From an uncultured Granulosicoccus sp. (GTDB lineage: Bacteria; Pseudomonadota; Gammaproteobacteria; Granulosicoccales; Granulosicoccaceae): a stretch of DNA of 64,000 bases. The notes below the pieces were generated by a model. The model worked only from the letters and a program-made list of their open reading frames with translations, ran no database searches and was not told the DNA's origin. The stretch's first letter is position 1; each line of letters begins with the position of its first letter. Of this stretch, positions 17,739-26,250 are shown in pieces. The stretch spans positions 186,001 through 250,000 of the forward strand of contig CANMQI010000004.1 in NCBI GenBank assembly GCA_947499955.1. The letters run 5' to 3'. Position numbers and translations under genes: made by a program.

Positions 17739-18173
17739 ATGCTGAAAACCCCCGTCATACACCCGACGATAATGGAAGCCCTTGCGCGCTCCGGTCATTT
17801 TGCGCAAGTGGTCATTGCAGACGGTAATCTGCCAGTTGGTGCCATGACCGGCCCCAACTCCACCACCGTACATCTCAACTTTCGTCCGGGGCTGCTGGAC
17901 GCGCTTACCGTGCTGGAAGGCATACTGGACGTGTGCCCTGTGCAAGGTGCCATCGTCATGGAAAAGCCTGCCGATGCCAACGCAGACATACACGATGCCT
18001 ACAAAAGCCTGTTGGGCGATGTCAGCTGGGACGAGATGGAACGCTGGGCCTTCTACGACAAGATCAGAGAGCCTGCCACCACACTGATCATTCAGACCGG
18101 TGAGCAACGTCGATTTGCCAATCTGATCCTGATCGTCGGCGTCGTGAAAATGGCGGAAGAAAGCGGCTTCTAG
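17739..18173 (+). CDS. RbsD/FucU family sugar mutarotase
   Basis: A 144-residue protein of the RbsD/FucU family, which interconverts anomers of ribose or fucose. The N-terminal HPTIMEALARSGHFAQVVIAD, with its histidine-aspartate pattern, and the VLEGILDVCPVQGAIV segment are diagnostic; length matches FucU. It follows the dehydrogenase by 15 bases with a GAAGGA ribosome site, so the two are co-transcribed. The combination suggests that an aldose enters, is mutarotated and then oxidised to its lactone. The specific sugar is not readable. Confidence 0.88.
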   Translation: MLKTPVIHPTIMEALARSGHFAQVVIADGNLPVGAMTGPNSTTVHLNFRPGLLDALTVLEGILDVCPVQGAIVMEKPADANADIHDAYKSLLGDVSWDEMERWAFYDKIREPATTLIIQTGEQRRFANLILIVGVVKMAEESGF

Positions 18174-18251
18174 TCACTGGGTGGCGCGGCGCAGAGTCTG
18201 GCTATGGTGACGACATGGAGATGCCGGAAGGGAGGCGGTTGCCACCCACCT

Positions 18252-18277
18252 CTGTGCTGTAACGCACAGGGCGTTTT
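18252..18277 (+). terminator. Weak possible terminator after the mutarotase gene
   Basis: CTGTGC-TGTAAC-GCACAG stem followed by GGCGTTTT, about 80 bases after the stop. The six-base stem and interrupted T-run make it weak. It lies between this gene and the convergent hydrolase gene. Confidence 0.3.
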
Positions 18278-18397
18278 CAAGAGATGAGTCGCCACCCTTG
18301 CGTTGTCCATTTCTTGTCAGCTTGATATCTGTTCTGAATACTGCTGCGGGTCATCAAGTCGAGGCCCCGCAGCAGCAGGTTTCACGGCAGATCGAAG

Positions 18398-20476
18398 TTA
18401 CTGCGGAATGCTCAGCACCGAGTCGGTGTAGTCGATCAGCCGATCCGGGTCGGCATCCAGGGCAATCACGCCCAGGTTTTCCGGTGTCACGACACCGCCA
18501 GATGGCGCCTCTGTTGCCACGACCTGACTCTCTGGTAATGCCGTGCCCTGGGTCAGGTGGTCGTACATCAGATCCATTGACTGCTTGAAATAGTAGTCGA
18601 TCGGCAGGAATTCCATACCCGCCAGGGCATAGCTGCCGAGCAGGAAATCCAGATGCTGGGCGTTGGGCACTTCGTAGTATTTCAGCGCACTGGCATCGCC
18701 TTCAACCTGCTGGTTGAGAGCGTAGTAGGGGCGTGAGGAATGGTTGACGGGAATCAGGGCATCGGCGCGACCGTGTACCATGATGGCAGGTACACCGTGC
18801 AGATTGCCGTTACCCAGAATCCCGTTGATCCCGGTGTTCAGGCGCTCATGTAGCGGGTTCGCCTCATTGTGCCGTATATCCTGCCAGCACAGGGCACCTT
18901 CCAGGTTGTAGTCTGCTTCACCATTGGCGGATGTCGCTGCAATCTGGATGGCGGCACCACCCGGTGCGTCATCCTTGATCAGGTAGATGCCGGCCGTTCT
19001 CGGAATGCCACTACTATCGGCAGACAGGGTTGCCAGTTGCGGGTAGGGCGCAGGAGTCGTCGTCCCTGTTACCACATGGGCCATGCTGATCTGGCAAAGG
19101 GAGTCGACCACCGAGCTGCGTGTATAGGCATTGCCATAAGTGGCAAGCAGAGATTGGAACAGATCGATTCCCGAGTAGCCCACCAGAATTCTGGTGGACT
19201 CCTGCAGATAACCGGCGTCGAGCAGTTTCTGATTGGCCTGCTCACCCAGTGACGCAGTATCACCCGGTTCAAGCAGCCCCGCGGCTAACAGCGCATTGCA
19301 ACGGGAGGTCGTATCGCCACGCAATTCGGCAAACAAGGCTCCGGCGTTCACTGGGGCCTTGGCAGCGCAGCCTGCGAACAACTCGGCCACCAGTGCGTAG
19401 TCATAGAGTGGTTTCGAGTGTTCGGTAACAGGATCACGATCAGCCATGTTGATCGTGAAAGCGGTGTCGGCAGCCACCGGGCTGATATTGGGTTCACCCA
19501 CCACGATGCCGTCGAAGACACTGCCATCACTTTGCTCGGCAGCGCGCAACACAGCCGAACCGCCGTTGGATGCGCTGGCACCGATGATCAAGGTATTGGC
19601 CGGGGTGAAGCGCTGCTCGTATTCGGCGCTCAGTGTGTTCAGTGCAAACTGGATGGATTGAAGGGTATGCAGTCCCCAGTCCTTTTCAACATTCTTCTGG
19701 GAATGTGCATGTTTGAATGCGTGACGATCCGGGTTCGATTCTACATAGGCTGCCAGTTCGGCGTCCGTGGGTAGCACCACACCGGCATAGTCAGCACTGG
19801 GCTCTGGGACCTGTTCCTGCGTGGGTACCCGAAAGCTGGCCTCGGCATCGCTCTGTTCAAGATCGATGCTCTGCAAGGACAGATCGAAGCCGATGTTCTG
19901 TGTCAGTGCAACGGCTCCGGTTCCCTTGTTGGCATCGGTATAGGTCACAGCGCAGCCTTTTGCCAGCGCCCATTCGCCCGTGGTGCCCACAGCGCCATAG
20001 GCATTGCGAGAACCCGATGAAGGGGCAGCGACAAGACAGGGGTTTTCAGGGTTGAAGCTGTCAGGCAGCTGCAGCATCAGCGTTGCGCGGTTGATGCCAT
20101 CACCGATGAACGCGCGGAATTCAGTGCCGGGAAATCGGGTGTCATCCAGCGGACCATAGAGTGTGCCGAAACCTCCCTCCGCTCGGGTATCCACCAGCGC
20201 CGTGTAGTTGGCATGCAAGGTGGCGCGGCGCAGTTCGGCGGCCGTCGGGGATGTCGGCTCGTCATACAGTTCTGGCGGATCGAGCAGACCGCTCAGTCCA
20301 AACCCTCCCAGCAGGCCATCGTTGTCGCCCTCGTGCCGTTCGCTCGACACCGTGCCCAGAGAATCGATGTTGATCACCGACATCTGTTCGTCCACAGGGT
20401 CATCATCGCTATCAGAGCATGCTGACACCGTGACACTCAGGCCGATGGCAAGAGACAGTGCAAACGGCCTGTGCAT
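18398..20476 (-). CDS. Lipoprotein 3-hydroxybutyrate-oligomer hydrolase (3HBOH family)
   Basis: A 692-residue hydrolase. I recognise the family from CLVAAPSSGSRNAYGAVGTT, ALAKGCAVTYTD...GTGA and the nucleophile region IIGASASNGGSAVLRAAE, characteristic of D-(-)-3-hydroxybutyrate oligomer hydrolases, which split soluble oligomers released from polyhydroxybutyrate. The N-terminus MHRPFALSLAIGLSVTVSAC is a lipoprotein signal with Cys20 as the lipidated residue. The protein is therefore outer-membrane or periplasmic rather than intracellular. The start at 20476 is set by the signal; an upstream frame to 20563 is rejected. It is divergent, with a 99-bp gap, from an opp-type binding protein gene. 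Confidence 0.85.
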   Translation of the reverse strand: MHRPFALSLAIGLSVTVSACSDSDDDPVDEQMSVINIDSLGTVSSERHEGDNDGLLGGFGLSGLLDPPELYDEPTSPTAAELRRATLHANYTALVDTRAEGGFGTLYGPLDDTRFPGTEFRAFIGDGINRATLMLQLPDSFNPENPCLVAAPSSGSRNAYGAVGTTGEWALAKGCAVTYTDANKGTGAVALTQNIGFDLSLQSIDLEQSDAEASFRVPTQEQVPEPSADYAGVVLPTDAELAAYVESNPDRHAFKHAHSQKNVEKDWGLHTLQSIQFALNTLSAEYEQRFTPANTLIIGASASNGGSAVLRAAEQSDGSVFDGIVVGEPNISPVAADTAFTINMADRDPVTEHSKPLYDYALVAELFAGCAAKAPVNAGALFAELRGDTTSRCNALLAAGLLEPGDTASLGEQANQKLLDAGYLQESTRILVGYSGIDLFQSLLATYGNAYTRSSVVDSLCQISMAHVVTGTTTPAPYPQLATLSADSSGIPRTAGIYLIKDDAPGGAAIQIAATSANGEADYNLEGALCWQDIRHNEANPLHERLNTGINGILGNGNLHGVPAIMVHGRADALIPVNHSSRPYYALNQQVEGDASALKYYEVPNAQHLDFLLGSYALAGMEFLPIDYYFKQSMDLMYDHLTQGTALPESQVVATEAPSGGVVTPENLGVIALDADPDRLIDYTDSVLSIPQ

Positions 20477-20575
20477 GCCAGATCGTTTTTTGTAAATTCG
20501 CGTCCTGTTCAATGCTTGCAAAGTTCCAGCCCTCAACGATACAGTGTGACGCTGATCGTACACGAGAGTGCTTAC

Positions 20576-22156
20576 ATGAAACTATGCAGTTTGCGAAAAT
20601 GGATGGGTGCCGGAATGCTGGCACTGATGGCTGGTCTGGCGTCGGCCGCCACCATCAATATTCATAATGGCGGTGATCCGACATCACTGGATCCGCACAA
20701 ATTATCGGGAGACTGGGAGAACCGCATAGCCGGAGACATCTTCGAAGGTCTGGTGACCGAGGACACCAAGGCAGAGCCGATACCCGGTCAGGCGGCCGAG
20801 TGGACGGTGTCCGATGATGGCCTGGTGTACACCTTCAACTTGCGCGATGGTGTGCAATGGAGTGATGGCACCCCTGTAACGGCCCATGATTTCGTCTTCG
20901 CTTTTCAACGCCTGATGAATCCCGAGACCGCAGCCGTCTATGCCTATCTGCAATACAGCATCAAGAATGCAGAAGCCATCAATACCGGTGAAGTGGCCGG
21001 CCTCAACGAGTTGGGTGTCAAGGCCATCGATGACAAGACCGTGGAAATCACGCTTGAACGTCCAACCCCCTATTTCATAGGTGCATTGACGCACTACACC
21101 GCTTATCCATTGCCGAAACACTTGCTGGAGGAGGTTGGTGATGACTGGGTGAAGATCGATACCATCGTGACCAATGGGCCTTATACCCCGGTTGACTGGG
21201 TACCCGGTTCGCATGTCACCACTGTGAAGAATGAGGGTTATTACGCGGCTGATGATGTCAGTATCGATGGCGCCAAGTTCTTTGTTCTCGAAGATGAATC
21301 GGCGGCCCTGAAGCGCTATCGCGCAGGCGAATTCGATATCCTTACCGAGTTCCCGACAGATCAGTTCGCCTGGATGGAGGAGAATCTGCCAGGTCAGGCA
21401 CAGGTTGCACCGTACGCAGGCTTGTATTACTACGTGATCAATCACAACAAGCCTCCGTTTGACAATGCCGATGTGAGAAAGGCCCTGTCCATGAGTATCA
21501 ACCGTGAGGTCATCGGTCCGCAGATTCTTGGCACGGGCGAACTGCCGGCCTACTCCTGGGTGCCACCCGGCATGGCCAACTACGCCGAGCCCTACACGCT
21601 GGACTGGAAGGACATGCCGTATGGAGAGAAGGTGGCGGAGGCCAAGAGCCTGCTGGCAAGCGCCGGCTTCGATGCGGACAATCCCTTGAAGTTGCAACTG
21701 CGCTACAACACCAATGAGAATCACAAACGTATTGCCGTGGCCATTGCGTCCATGTGGAAGCCATTGGGTATCGATGTCGAGTTGTACAACACAGAAACCA
21801 AGGTGCATTACGACGAATTGCAGCGCGGTGTGCTGGATGTGGCTCGTGCCGGCTGGCTGGCGGACTACAACGATGCGGACAACTTCCTGAATCTGCTCAA
21901 GTCCACCGTCGAACACAATTACGGTCGCTATAACAATCCGGAGTTCGATGCACTGGTGGACAAGGCCAACGCAACGACAGATACCGCAGAGCGGGCAGCA
22001 CTGTTGCATCAGGCTGAAAAGCTGGCACTGGATGAATCCGCAGCCATTCCCATCTACTACTATCTGGCGCGCAACGTGGTATCGCCCCGAGTCAAGGGCT
22101 ATGAGAACAATGCATTCGACATACATCGAACGCGCTGGCTGCAACTGGTCGACTAG
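20576..22156 (+). CDS. Oligopeptide ABC importer substrate-binding protein, OppA type
   Basis: A 526-residue periplasmic binding protein closest to OppA/MppA. The signal peptide MKLCSLRKWMGAGMLALMAG ends in LASA (residue 24). The mature protein starts ATINIHNGGDPTSLDPHKLSG and has DIFEGLVTED, WSDGTPVTAHDFVFAFQRLM and the C-terminal AARNVV-like strand (YYYLARNVVSPRVKGYE). The ATG at 20576 is chosen on the signal peptide. The gene is first of a four-gene operon and is followed by a hairpin before the permease genes. Peptide specificity is unknown; murein tripeptide is possible for this branch. Confidence 0.93.
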   Translation: MKLCSLRKWMGAGMLALMAGLASAATINIHNGGDPTSLDPHKLSGDWENRIAGDIFEGLVTEDTKAEPIPGQAAEWTVSDDGLVYTFNLRDGVQWSDGTPVTAHDFVFAFQRLMNPETAAVYAYLQYSIKNAEAINTGEVAGLNELGVKAIDDKTVEITLERPTPYFIGALTHYTAYPLPKHLLEEVGDDWVKIDTIVTNGPYTPVDWVPGSHVTTVKNEGYYAADDVSIDGAKFFVLEDESAALKRYRAGEFDILTEFPTDQFAWMEENLPGQAQVAPYAGLYYYVINHNKPPFDNADVRKALSMSINREVIGPQILGTGELPAYSWVPPGMANYAEPYTLDWKDMPYGEKVAEAKSLLASAGFDADNPLKLQLRYNTNENHKRIAVAIASMWKPLGIDVELYNTETKVHYDELQRGVLDVARAGWLADYNDADNFLNLLKSTVEHNYGRYNNPEFDALVDKANATTDTAERAALLHQAEKLALDESAAIPIYYYLARNVVSPRVKGYENNAFDIHRTRWLQLVD

Positions 22157-22186
22157 TCGATTCTGTTCTCAGTGTTCTGACGCCAG

Positions 22187-22218
22187 ACCCACCGGGTGAT
22201 CCCTATCGCCCGGTGGGT
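22187..22218 (+). promoter_or_regulatory. Intercistronic stem-loop after the oppA-type gene
   Basis: Perfect ten-base arms ACCCACCGGG and CCCGGTGGGT with a twelve-base loop, followed by only TT. It lies 30 bases after the binding-protein stop and 32 bases before the permease ATG. It probably acts as a partial terminator or mRNA stabiliser that favours binding-protein expression. Confidence 0.65.
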
Positions 22219-22250
22219 TTCCCGATACCGCTCGTCTGCCAGATTCCCCC

Positions 22251-23174
22251 ATGCTCAACTACGCATTCCGGCGGCTGTTATCGACCATTCCCGTTTTGTG
22301 GATTGCGATAACCGCCTGCTTCTTCGTGCTGCGCCTTGCTCCCGGCGGGCCGTTCGATGGCGAGCGACCATTGCCCGAAGCCATCAAGCAGAATCTGGCG
22401 GCGCACTACAACCTGGATAAATCGCTCTTCGAGCAGTACATCATCTATCTGGGCAATCTGTTGCAGGGTGACCTGGGGCCATCCTTCATCAATCAGGACT
22501 TCTCGGTTGCCGAGCAGTTGCTGGTCGGTCTGCCCTATACCCTGATCATCGGGGGCGTGGCGTTCTTTCTCTCGATTGTTCTGGGAATCACGGCGGGTAT
22601 TCTCGGCTCGGTATACCGCAATCGATTCCCGGACTACCTGATTGGCATGGTGGTGCTGTCCGGGCTGGTTCTTCCCAATTTTCTGGTGGCACCGGTTCTT
22701 CAATTGTTCTTCGGGCTCAAGCTCGAATGGTTGCCGGTCGGTGGCTGGGGCGGTGGTGCCGTGTCGCATATCGTTCTACCGGTTGTCGTGCTCGCATTGC
22801 CACATGTCGCGCGTATATCCCGATTGACACGCGGTGCGATGATCGAGGTGATGCACAGCAATTTCATTCGAACGGCAAGGTCCAAGGGCCTGGGCAGTGC
22901 CAGTATTGTCTGGCGGCATGCACTCAAGCCGACCTTGACGCCCGTGGTGTCCTACCTCGGACCGGCCGCCAGCTACCTGCTGACAGGTTCCCTGGTGGTG
23001 GAGACCATCTTCGGGCTACCGGGTATCGGTCGCTACTTCATCAATGCTGCGCTGAACCGTGACTACGGCATGGTGCTGGGCACGGTCGTGTTCTACATGA
23101 TATTGATCGTTGTGCTGAATCTGATTGTCGATATTCTCTACGCCTGGCTTGACCCGCGAGTACGCTCACGATGA
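22251..23174 (+). CDS. Oligopeptide ABC importer permease, OppB type
   Basis: A 307-residue permease. MLNYAFRRLLSTIPVLWIAI is a typical OppB first helix; LRLAPGGPFDGERPLPEAIK, DLGPSF and the EAA-loop segment NFIRTARSKGLGSASIVWRHALKP follow, and the C-terminus has FGLPGIGRYFINAA. Its TGA overlaps the ATG of the next permease gene (ATGA). It forms the membrane channel with that product. Confidence 0.94.
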   Translation: MLNYAFRRLLSTIPVLWIAITACFFVLRLAPGGPFDGERPLPEAIKQNLAAHYNLDKSLFEQYIIYLGNLLQGDLGPSFINQDFSVAEQLLVGLPYTLIIGGVAFFLSIVLGITAGILGSVYRNRFPDYLIGMVVLSGLVLPNFLVAPVLQLFFGLKLEWLPVGGWGGGAVSHIVLPVVVLALPHVARISRLTRGAMIEVMHSNFIRTARSKGLGSASIVWRHALKPTLTPVVSYLGPAASYLLTGSLVVETIFGLPGIGRYFINAALNRDYGMVLGTVVFYMILIVVLNLIVDILYAWLDPRVRSR

Positions 23175-24085
23175 TCTTTCGCAAAGCCAAACTCGCCATA
23201 CTCGAATCCGTTCTGGATAACGGCGCAGATCTTGCGCCCGGCCGCAGTCTGTTCCAGGACGCCGTGGCTCGCCTGAAACGCAACAAGGCTGCCGTGGCAT
23301 CGCTCATCATGCTGGTGTTACTGGTCGTGTTCGCCATTGCCGGCCCCTGGTTCATTCCGCATAACTACGAGGATCCGGACTGGGCCGCTTTCAGAACGCC
23401 ACCATCGCTCGATGGTGGTCACTGGTTCGGCACCGATCAGAACGGTCGTGATCTGCTGGCCAGAACGCTGTTCGGCACACGGGTATCGCTACTGGTGGCT
23501 CTGATTGCCACGGTGGTATCGGTTGTCATCGGTGTGAGCTACGGGGCCATCGCGGGTTATGTCGGCGGGCGAGTTGATCAGGCCATGATGCGCTTTGTCG
23601 ACATCATGTATGCCTTGCCCTATATCCTGTTCGTGATTCTGTTGATGGTGATATTCGGGCGCAATGTGTTTCTGCTGTTTGCCGCCATTGGCGCTCTGGA
23701 GTGGCTGACCATGGCGCGCATCGTTCGCGGCCAGACCCTGTCGATCAAGCAGCGCGAATACATCGAAGCGGCGCGCGCCTCGGGTCTGGGGACCACGGCC
23801 ATCATCTTCAGGCACATCGTGCCGAACCTGGTGGGCTCGGTTGTCATCTATGCAACACTGACCATTCCGGAGATCGTGGTCGTCGAAAGCTTTCTATCGT
23901 ATCTGGGCTTCGGTATCCAGGAGCCTCTGACCTCGTTGGGCACACTCATCGCCGAAGGCGCCGATGTGCTGGAGGTGCTTCCCTGGCTGCTGTGGTTTCC
24001 CGCCTCATTCCTCGTCGTCCTGCTGCTCAGTCTGCTGTTCATCGGTGATGGTTTGCGTGATGCTTTTGACCCGAGGGACCGATGA
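23171..24085 (+). CDS. Oligopeptide ABC importer permease, OppC type
   Basis: A 304-residue permease. After an N-terminal cytoplasmic stretch it shows the first helix (ASLIMLVLLVVFAIAGPWFI), HWFGTDQNGRDLLARTLFGT diagnostic of OppC, and the EAA loop YIEAARASGLGTTAIIFRHI. Both ends overlap neighbours by four bases, so oppB, oppC and the fused ATPase gene are translationally coupled. Length matches E. coli OppC. Confidence 0.94.
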   Translation: MIFRKAKLAILESVLDNGADLAPGRSLFQDAVARLKRNKAAVASLIMLVLLVVFAIAGPWFIPHNYEDPDWAAFRTPPSLDGGHWFGTDQNGRDLLARTLFGTRVSLLVALIATVVSVVIGVSYGAIAGYVGGRVDQAMMRFVDIMYALPYILFVILLMVIFGRNVFLLFAAIGALEWLTMARIVRGQTLSIKQREYIEAARASGLGTTAIIFRHIVPNLVGSVVIYATLTIPEIVVVESFLSYLGFGIQEPLTSLGTLIAEGADVLEVLPWLLWFPASFLVVLLLSLLFIGDGLRDAFDPRDR

Positions 24086-26076
24086 TGCAGAACGTTGACG
24101 ATCGCGTGTTGGACATCCGCAACCTGCATGTACGTTTCCAGACCAATGATGGCACCGTGGAGGCGGTTCGAGGGGTGGATGCGCAGGTCTCTGCCGGTGA
24201 ATGCCTCGGGGTTGTCGGTGAGTCCGGTTCTGGCAAGAGCCAGACCTTTCTGGCGGCCATGGGGCTGCTGGCCAGCAATGCCACGGTGACGGGGCGTGTG
24301 CAGTTTCAGGGGCAGAACCTGCTCGATCTGTCGGTGCGAGAACTCAATCGCATTCGGGGCAGTCGTATCTCCATGATCTTCCAGGATCCGTTGACCGCGC
24401 TGACGCCGCATCTACGCATTGGTGCTCAGATGCGCGAGGTGCTGCAGACTCATCAGCACATCAGTGATCGCGATGCGCAGCAACGCTGTCTGCAATGGCT
24501 GGAGAATGTGCGCATTCCCGAAGCGGCTCATCGACTCAAGCAATACCCGCATGAGCTTTCCGGCGGGATGCGACAACGTGTCATGATTGCCATGGCCATG
24601 TTGTGTGAGCCGGAGTTGTTGATTGCCGATGAGCCGACCACCGCTCTGGATGTCACCATTCAGGCTGAAATTCTGGACCTGATGGATGAGCTGCGTCGTG
24701 ACCACGGTACCGCGGTGGTTCTGATCACCCACGACATGGGGGTCGTGGCACGCATGTGTGACCGTGTGCAGGTCATGCGTCATGGTGAGTACGTGGAGCA
24801 GGGTAGTTGCGAGGAGGTCTTCTACGGTGCGCAGCACGACTACACGAAAATGCTGCTTGATTCGGTGCCGCGTATATACGTGGCGCCAGAACAGATCGTT
24901 ACTGCTGACAAGTCTGAGGCTGATGAAGTGGCACCGCTGAGGCAGGGCGCGCAACCTGTATCGCCAGCATCGCCAGCATCGCCAGCATCGCCAGCATCGC
25001 CAGCATCGCCAGCATCGCCAGCATCGCCAGCATCGCCAGCGAACGACCAGAGTGTGTCAACCACGGGTAGCAGCAATCCGGCTGAGACGATTCTTCGTGT
25101 CCGGGATCTGCGCGTCACCTTTCCGGTGCACTCGGGCTGGTTCGCCAGAAAGCGCACGTTGCGTGCGGTCGATGGCATCGGTTTTGATCTTGCCGCCGGA
25201 GAAACGCTGGGGATCGTCGGGGAATCAGGCAGTGGCAAGTCCACACTGGCCCGCGCCATCCTGCAATTGATCGAACCGACCGACGGCCAGGTCAATTGGC
25301 AGGGCAAGGAGCTTACGGTGTTGGGTCGCCGGGAACTGCAGAAATTCAGGCAGAATGCGCAAATCGTGTTTCAGGATCCCCTGGCCAGTCTCAATCCCTC
25401 GATGACGGTCGGCGACAGCATGGCCGAGCCGCTGAAGATATTCGAACCCGGTCTCGATCGTCAGGCACGAACCCGACGCGTGGCCAGCATGATGGAGCGG
25501 GTCGGTCTTCCCTACACACTGATCAATCGTTATCCGCATGAGCTGTCCGGTGGGCAGAACCAGCGCGTGGGAATCGCCAGAGCCATGATGAGCCGCCCGC
25601 AACTGCTCATCTGTGATGAGGCCGTGTCCGCACTCGATGTCTCGATCCAGGCGCAGATTCTGGCCCTGCTGAAGGACCTGCAACAGGAATTCGGTCTGTC
25701 GCTGATCTTCATCTCTCACGATCTGTCGGTGGTATGGGAGGTCTCCAGCCGAATTCTGGTGATGTATCTGGGCTCGGTGGTTGAACTGGCATCGCGCGAT
25801 GATCTGTTTGCCCGTCCTCAGCATCCCTATACCCGCCAACTCGTGTCAGCGGTGCCGGTGCCGGATCCGAAAGTGGAGCGTGCGCGGAGCCGTATCAAGT
25901 TGCAGGGAGAGCTGGCCTCTCCGATGGATGCCGGGGCTCGGCTACGTTTCCTGCCGTCGAGACGGGCACAATTGCCCACGGATCATGTGCCGCTCCTGAG
26001 CGAGCGGTTTCCGAATCATTTCGTTGCCGAACATGACCCGTTGGAAAGCCTGCTGCAGCCCCAGGGGGCAGAATGA
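24082..26076 (+). CDS. Fused OppD-OppF ATPase of the oligopeptide importer
   Basis: A 664-residue protein carrying both motor ATPases in one chain. The first domain (~1-270) has Walker A GESGSGKS, signature LSGGMRQRV and Walker [15 protein letters not shown]; the second (~335-600) has [18 protein letters not shown] and [14 protein letters not shown]. Between them, at residues 294-320, lies a nine-fold Ser-Pro-Ala repeat acting as a linker. Unlike most OppD/OppF proteins, neither half keeps the C-terminal cysteine motif (GCxF..RCP); the C-terminus ends in a short divergent tail. It is the last gene of the opp operon; no T-rich terminator follows, only a weak GGCGCA/TGCGCC stem. Confidence 0.93.
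   Translation: MMQNVDDRVLDIRNLHVRFQTNDGTVEAVRGVDAQVSAGECLGVVGESGSGKSQTFLAAMGLLASNATVTGRVQFQGQNLLDLSVRELNRIRGSRISMIFQDPLTALTPHLRIGAQMREVLQTHQHISDRDAQQRCLQWLENVRIPEAAHRLKQYPHELSGGMRQRVMIAMAMLCEPELLIADEPTTALDVTIQAEILDLMDELRRDHGTAVVLITHDMGVVARMCDRVQVMRHGEYVEQGSCEEVFYGAQHDYTKMLLDSVPRIYVAPEQIVTADKSEADEVAPLRQGAQPVSPASPASPASPASPASPASPASPASPANDQSVSTTGSSNPAETILRVRDLRVTFPVHSGWFARKRTLRAVDGIGFDLAAGETLGIVGESGSGKSTLARAILQLIEPTDGQVNWQGKELTVLGRRELQKFRQNAQIVFQDPLASLNPSMTVGDSMAEPLKIFEPGLDRQARTRRVASMMERVGLPYTLINRYPHELSGGQNQRVGIARAMMSRPQLLICDEAVSALDVSIQAQILALLKDLQQEFGLSLIFISHDLSVVWEVSSRILVMYLGSVVELASRDDLFARPQHPYTRQLVSAVPVPDPKVERARSRIKLQGELASPMDAGARLRFLPSRRAQLPTDHVPLLSERFPNHFVAEHDPLESLLQPQGAE
24961..25041 (+). repeat. 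9-bp in-frame minisatellite encoding (Ser-Pro-Ala)9
   Basis: Nine tandem units of TCGCCAGCA, eight identical and the last with a synonymous final base. They encode the inter-domain linker of the fused ATPase. The near-identity at the nucleotide level points to recent slippage expansion rather than selection on amino acids alone; copy-number changes keep the frame. Confidence 0.95.
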
Positions 26077-26250
26077 CACACTAGTTCACAGTTGTGGCGC
26101 AAAGCCTGCTGCGCCGGGCATCTTGGACACTCAGGCACAGCAAATACCTGCGTCTGCTTGCGGGTTCGCAATCGATTCAGCATTGACCTTGTGGGCGACT
26201 ACAACCAGAATTCGGGGTTGCAAATAACTGCTCTGACATACCCCTGAATA

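Noticed and set aside
20702-22144. Long minus-strand open frame (480 codons)
   Set aside because: It is exactly antisense to the oppA-type gene, its translation is low-complexity without family motifs, and the plus-strand protein is unmistakable.
24961-25041. Short tandem repeat as a CRISPR-like array
   Set aside because: Units are 9 bp with no spacers and lie in frame inside a protein linker.
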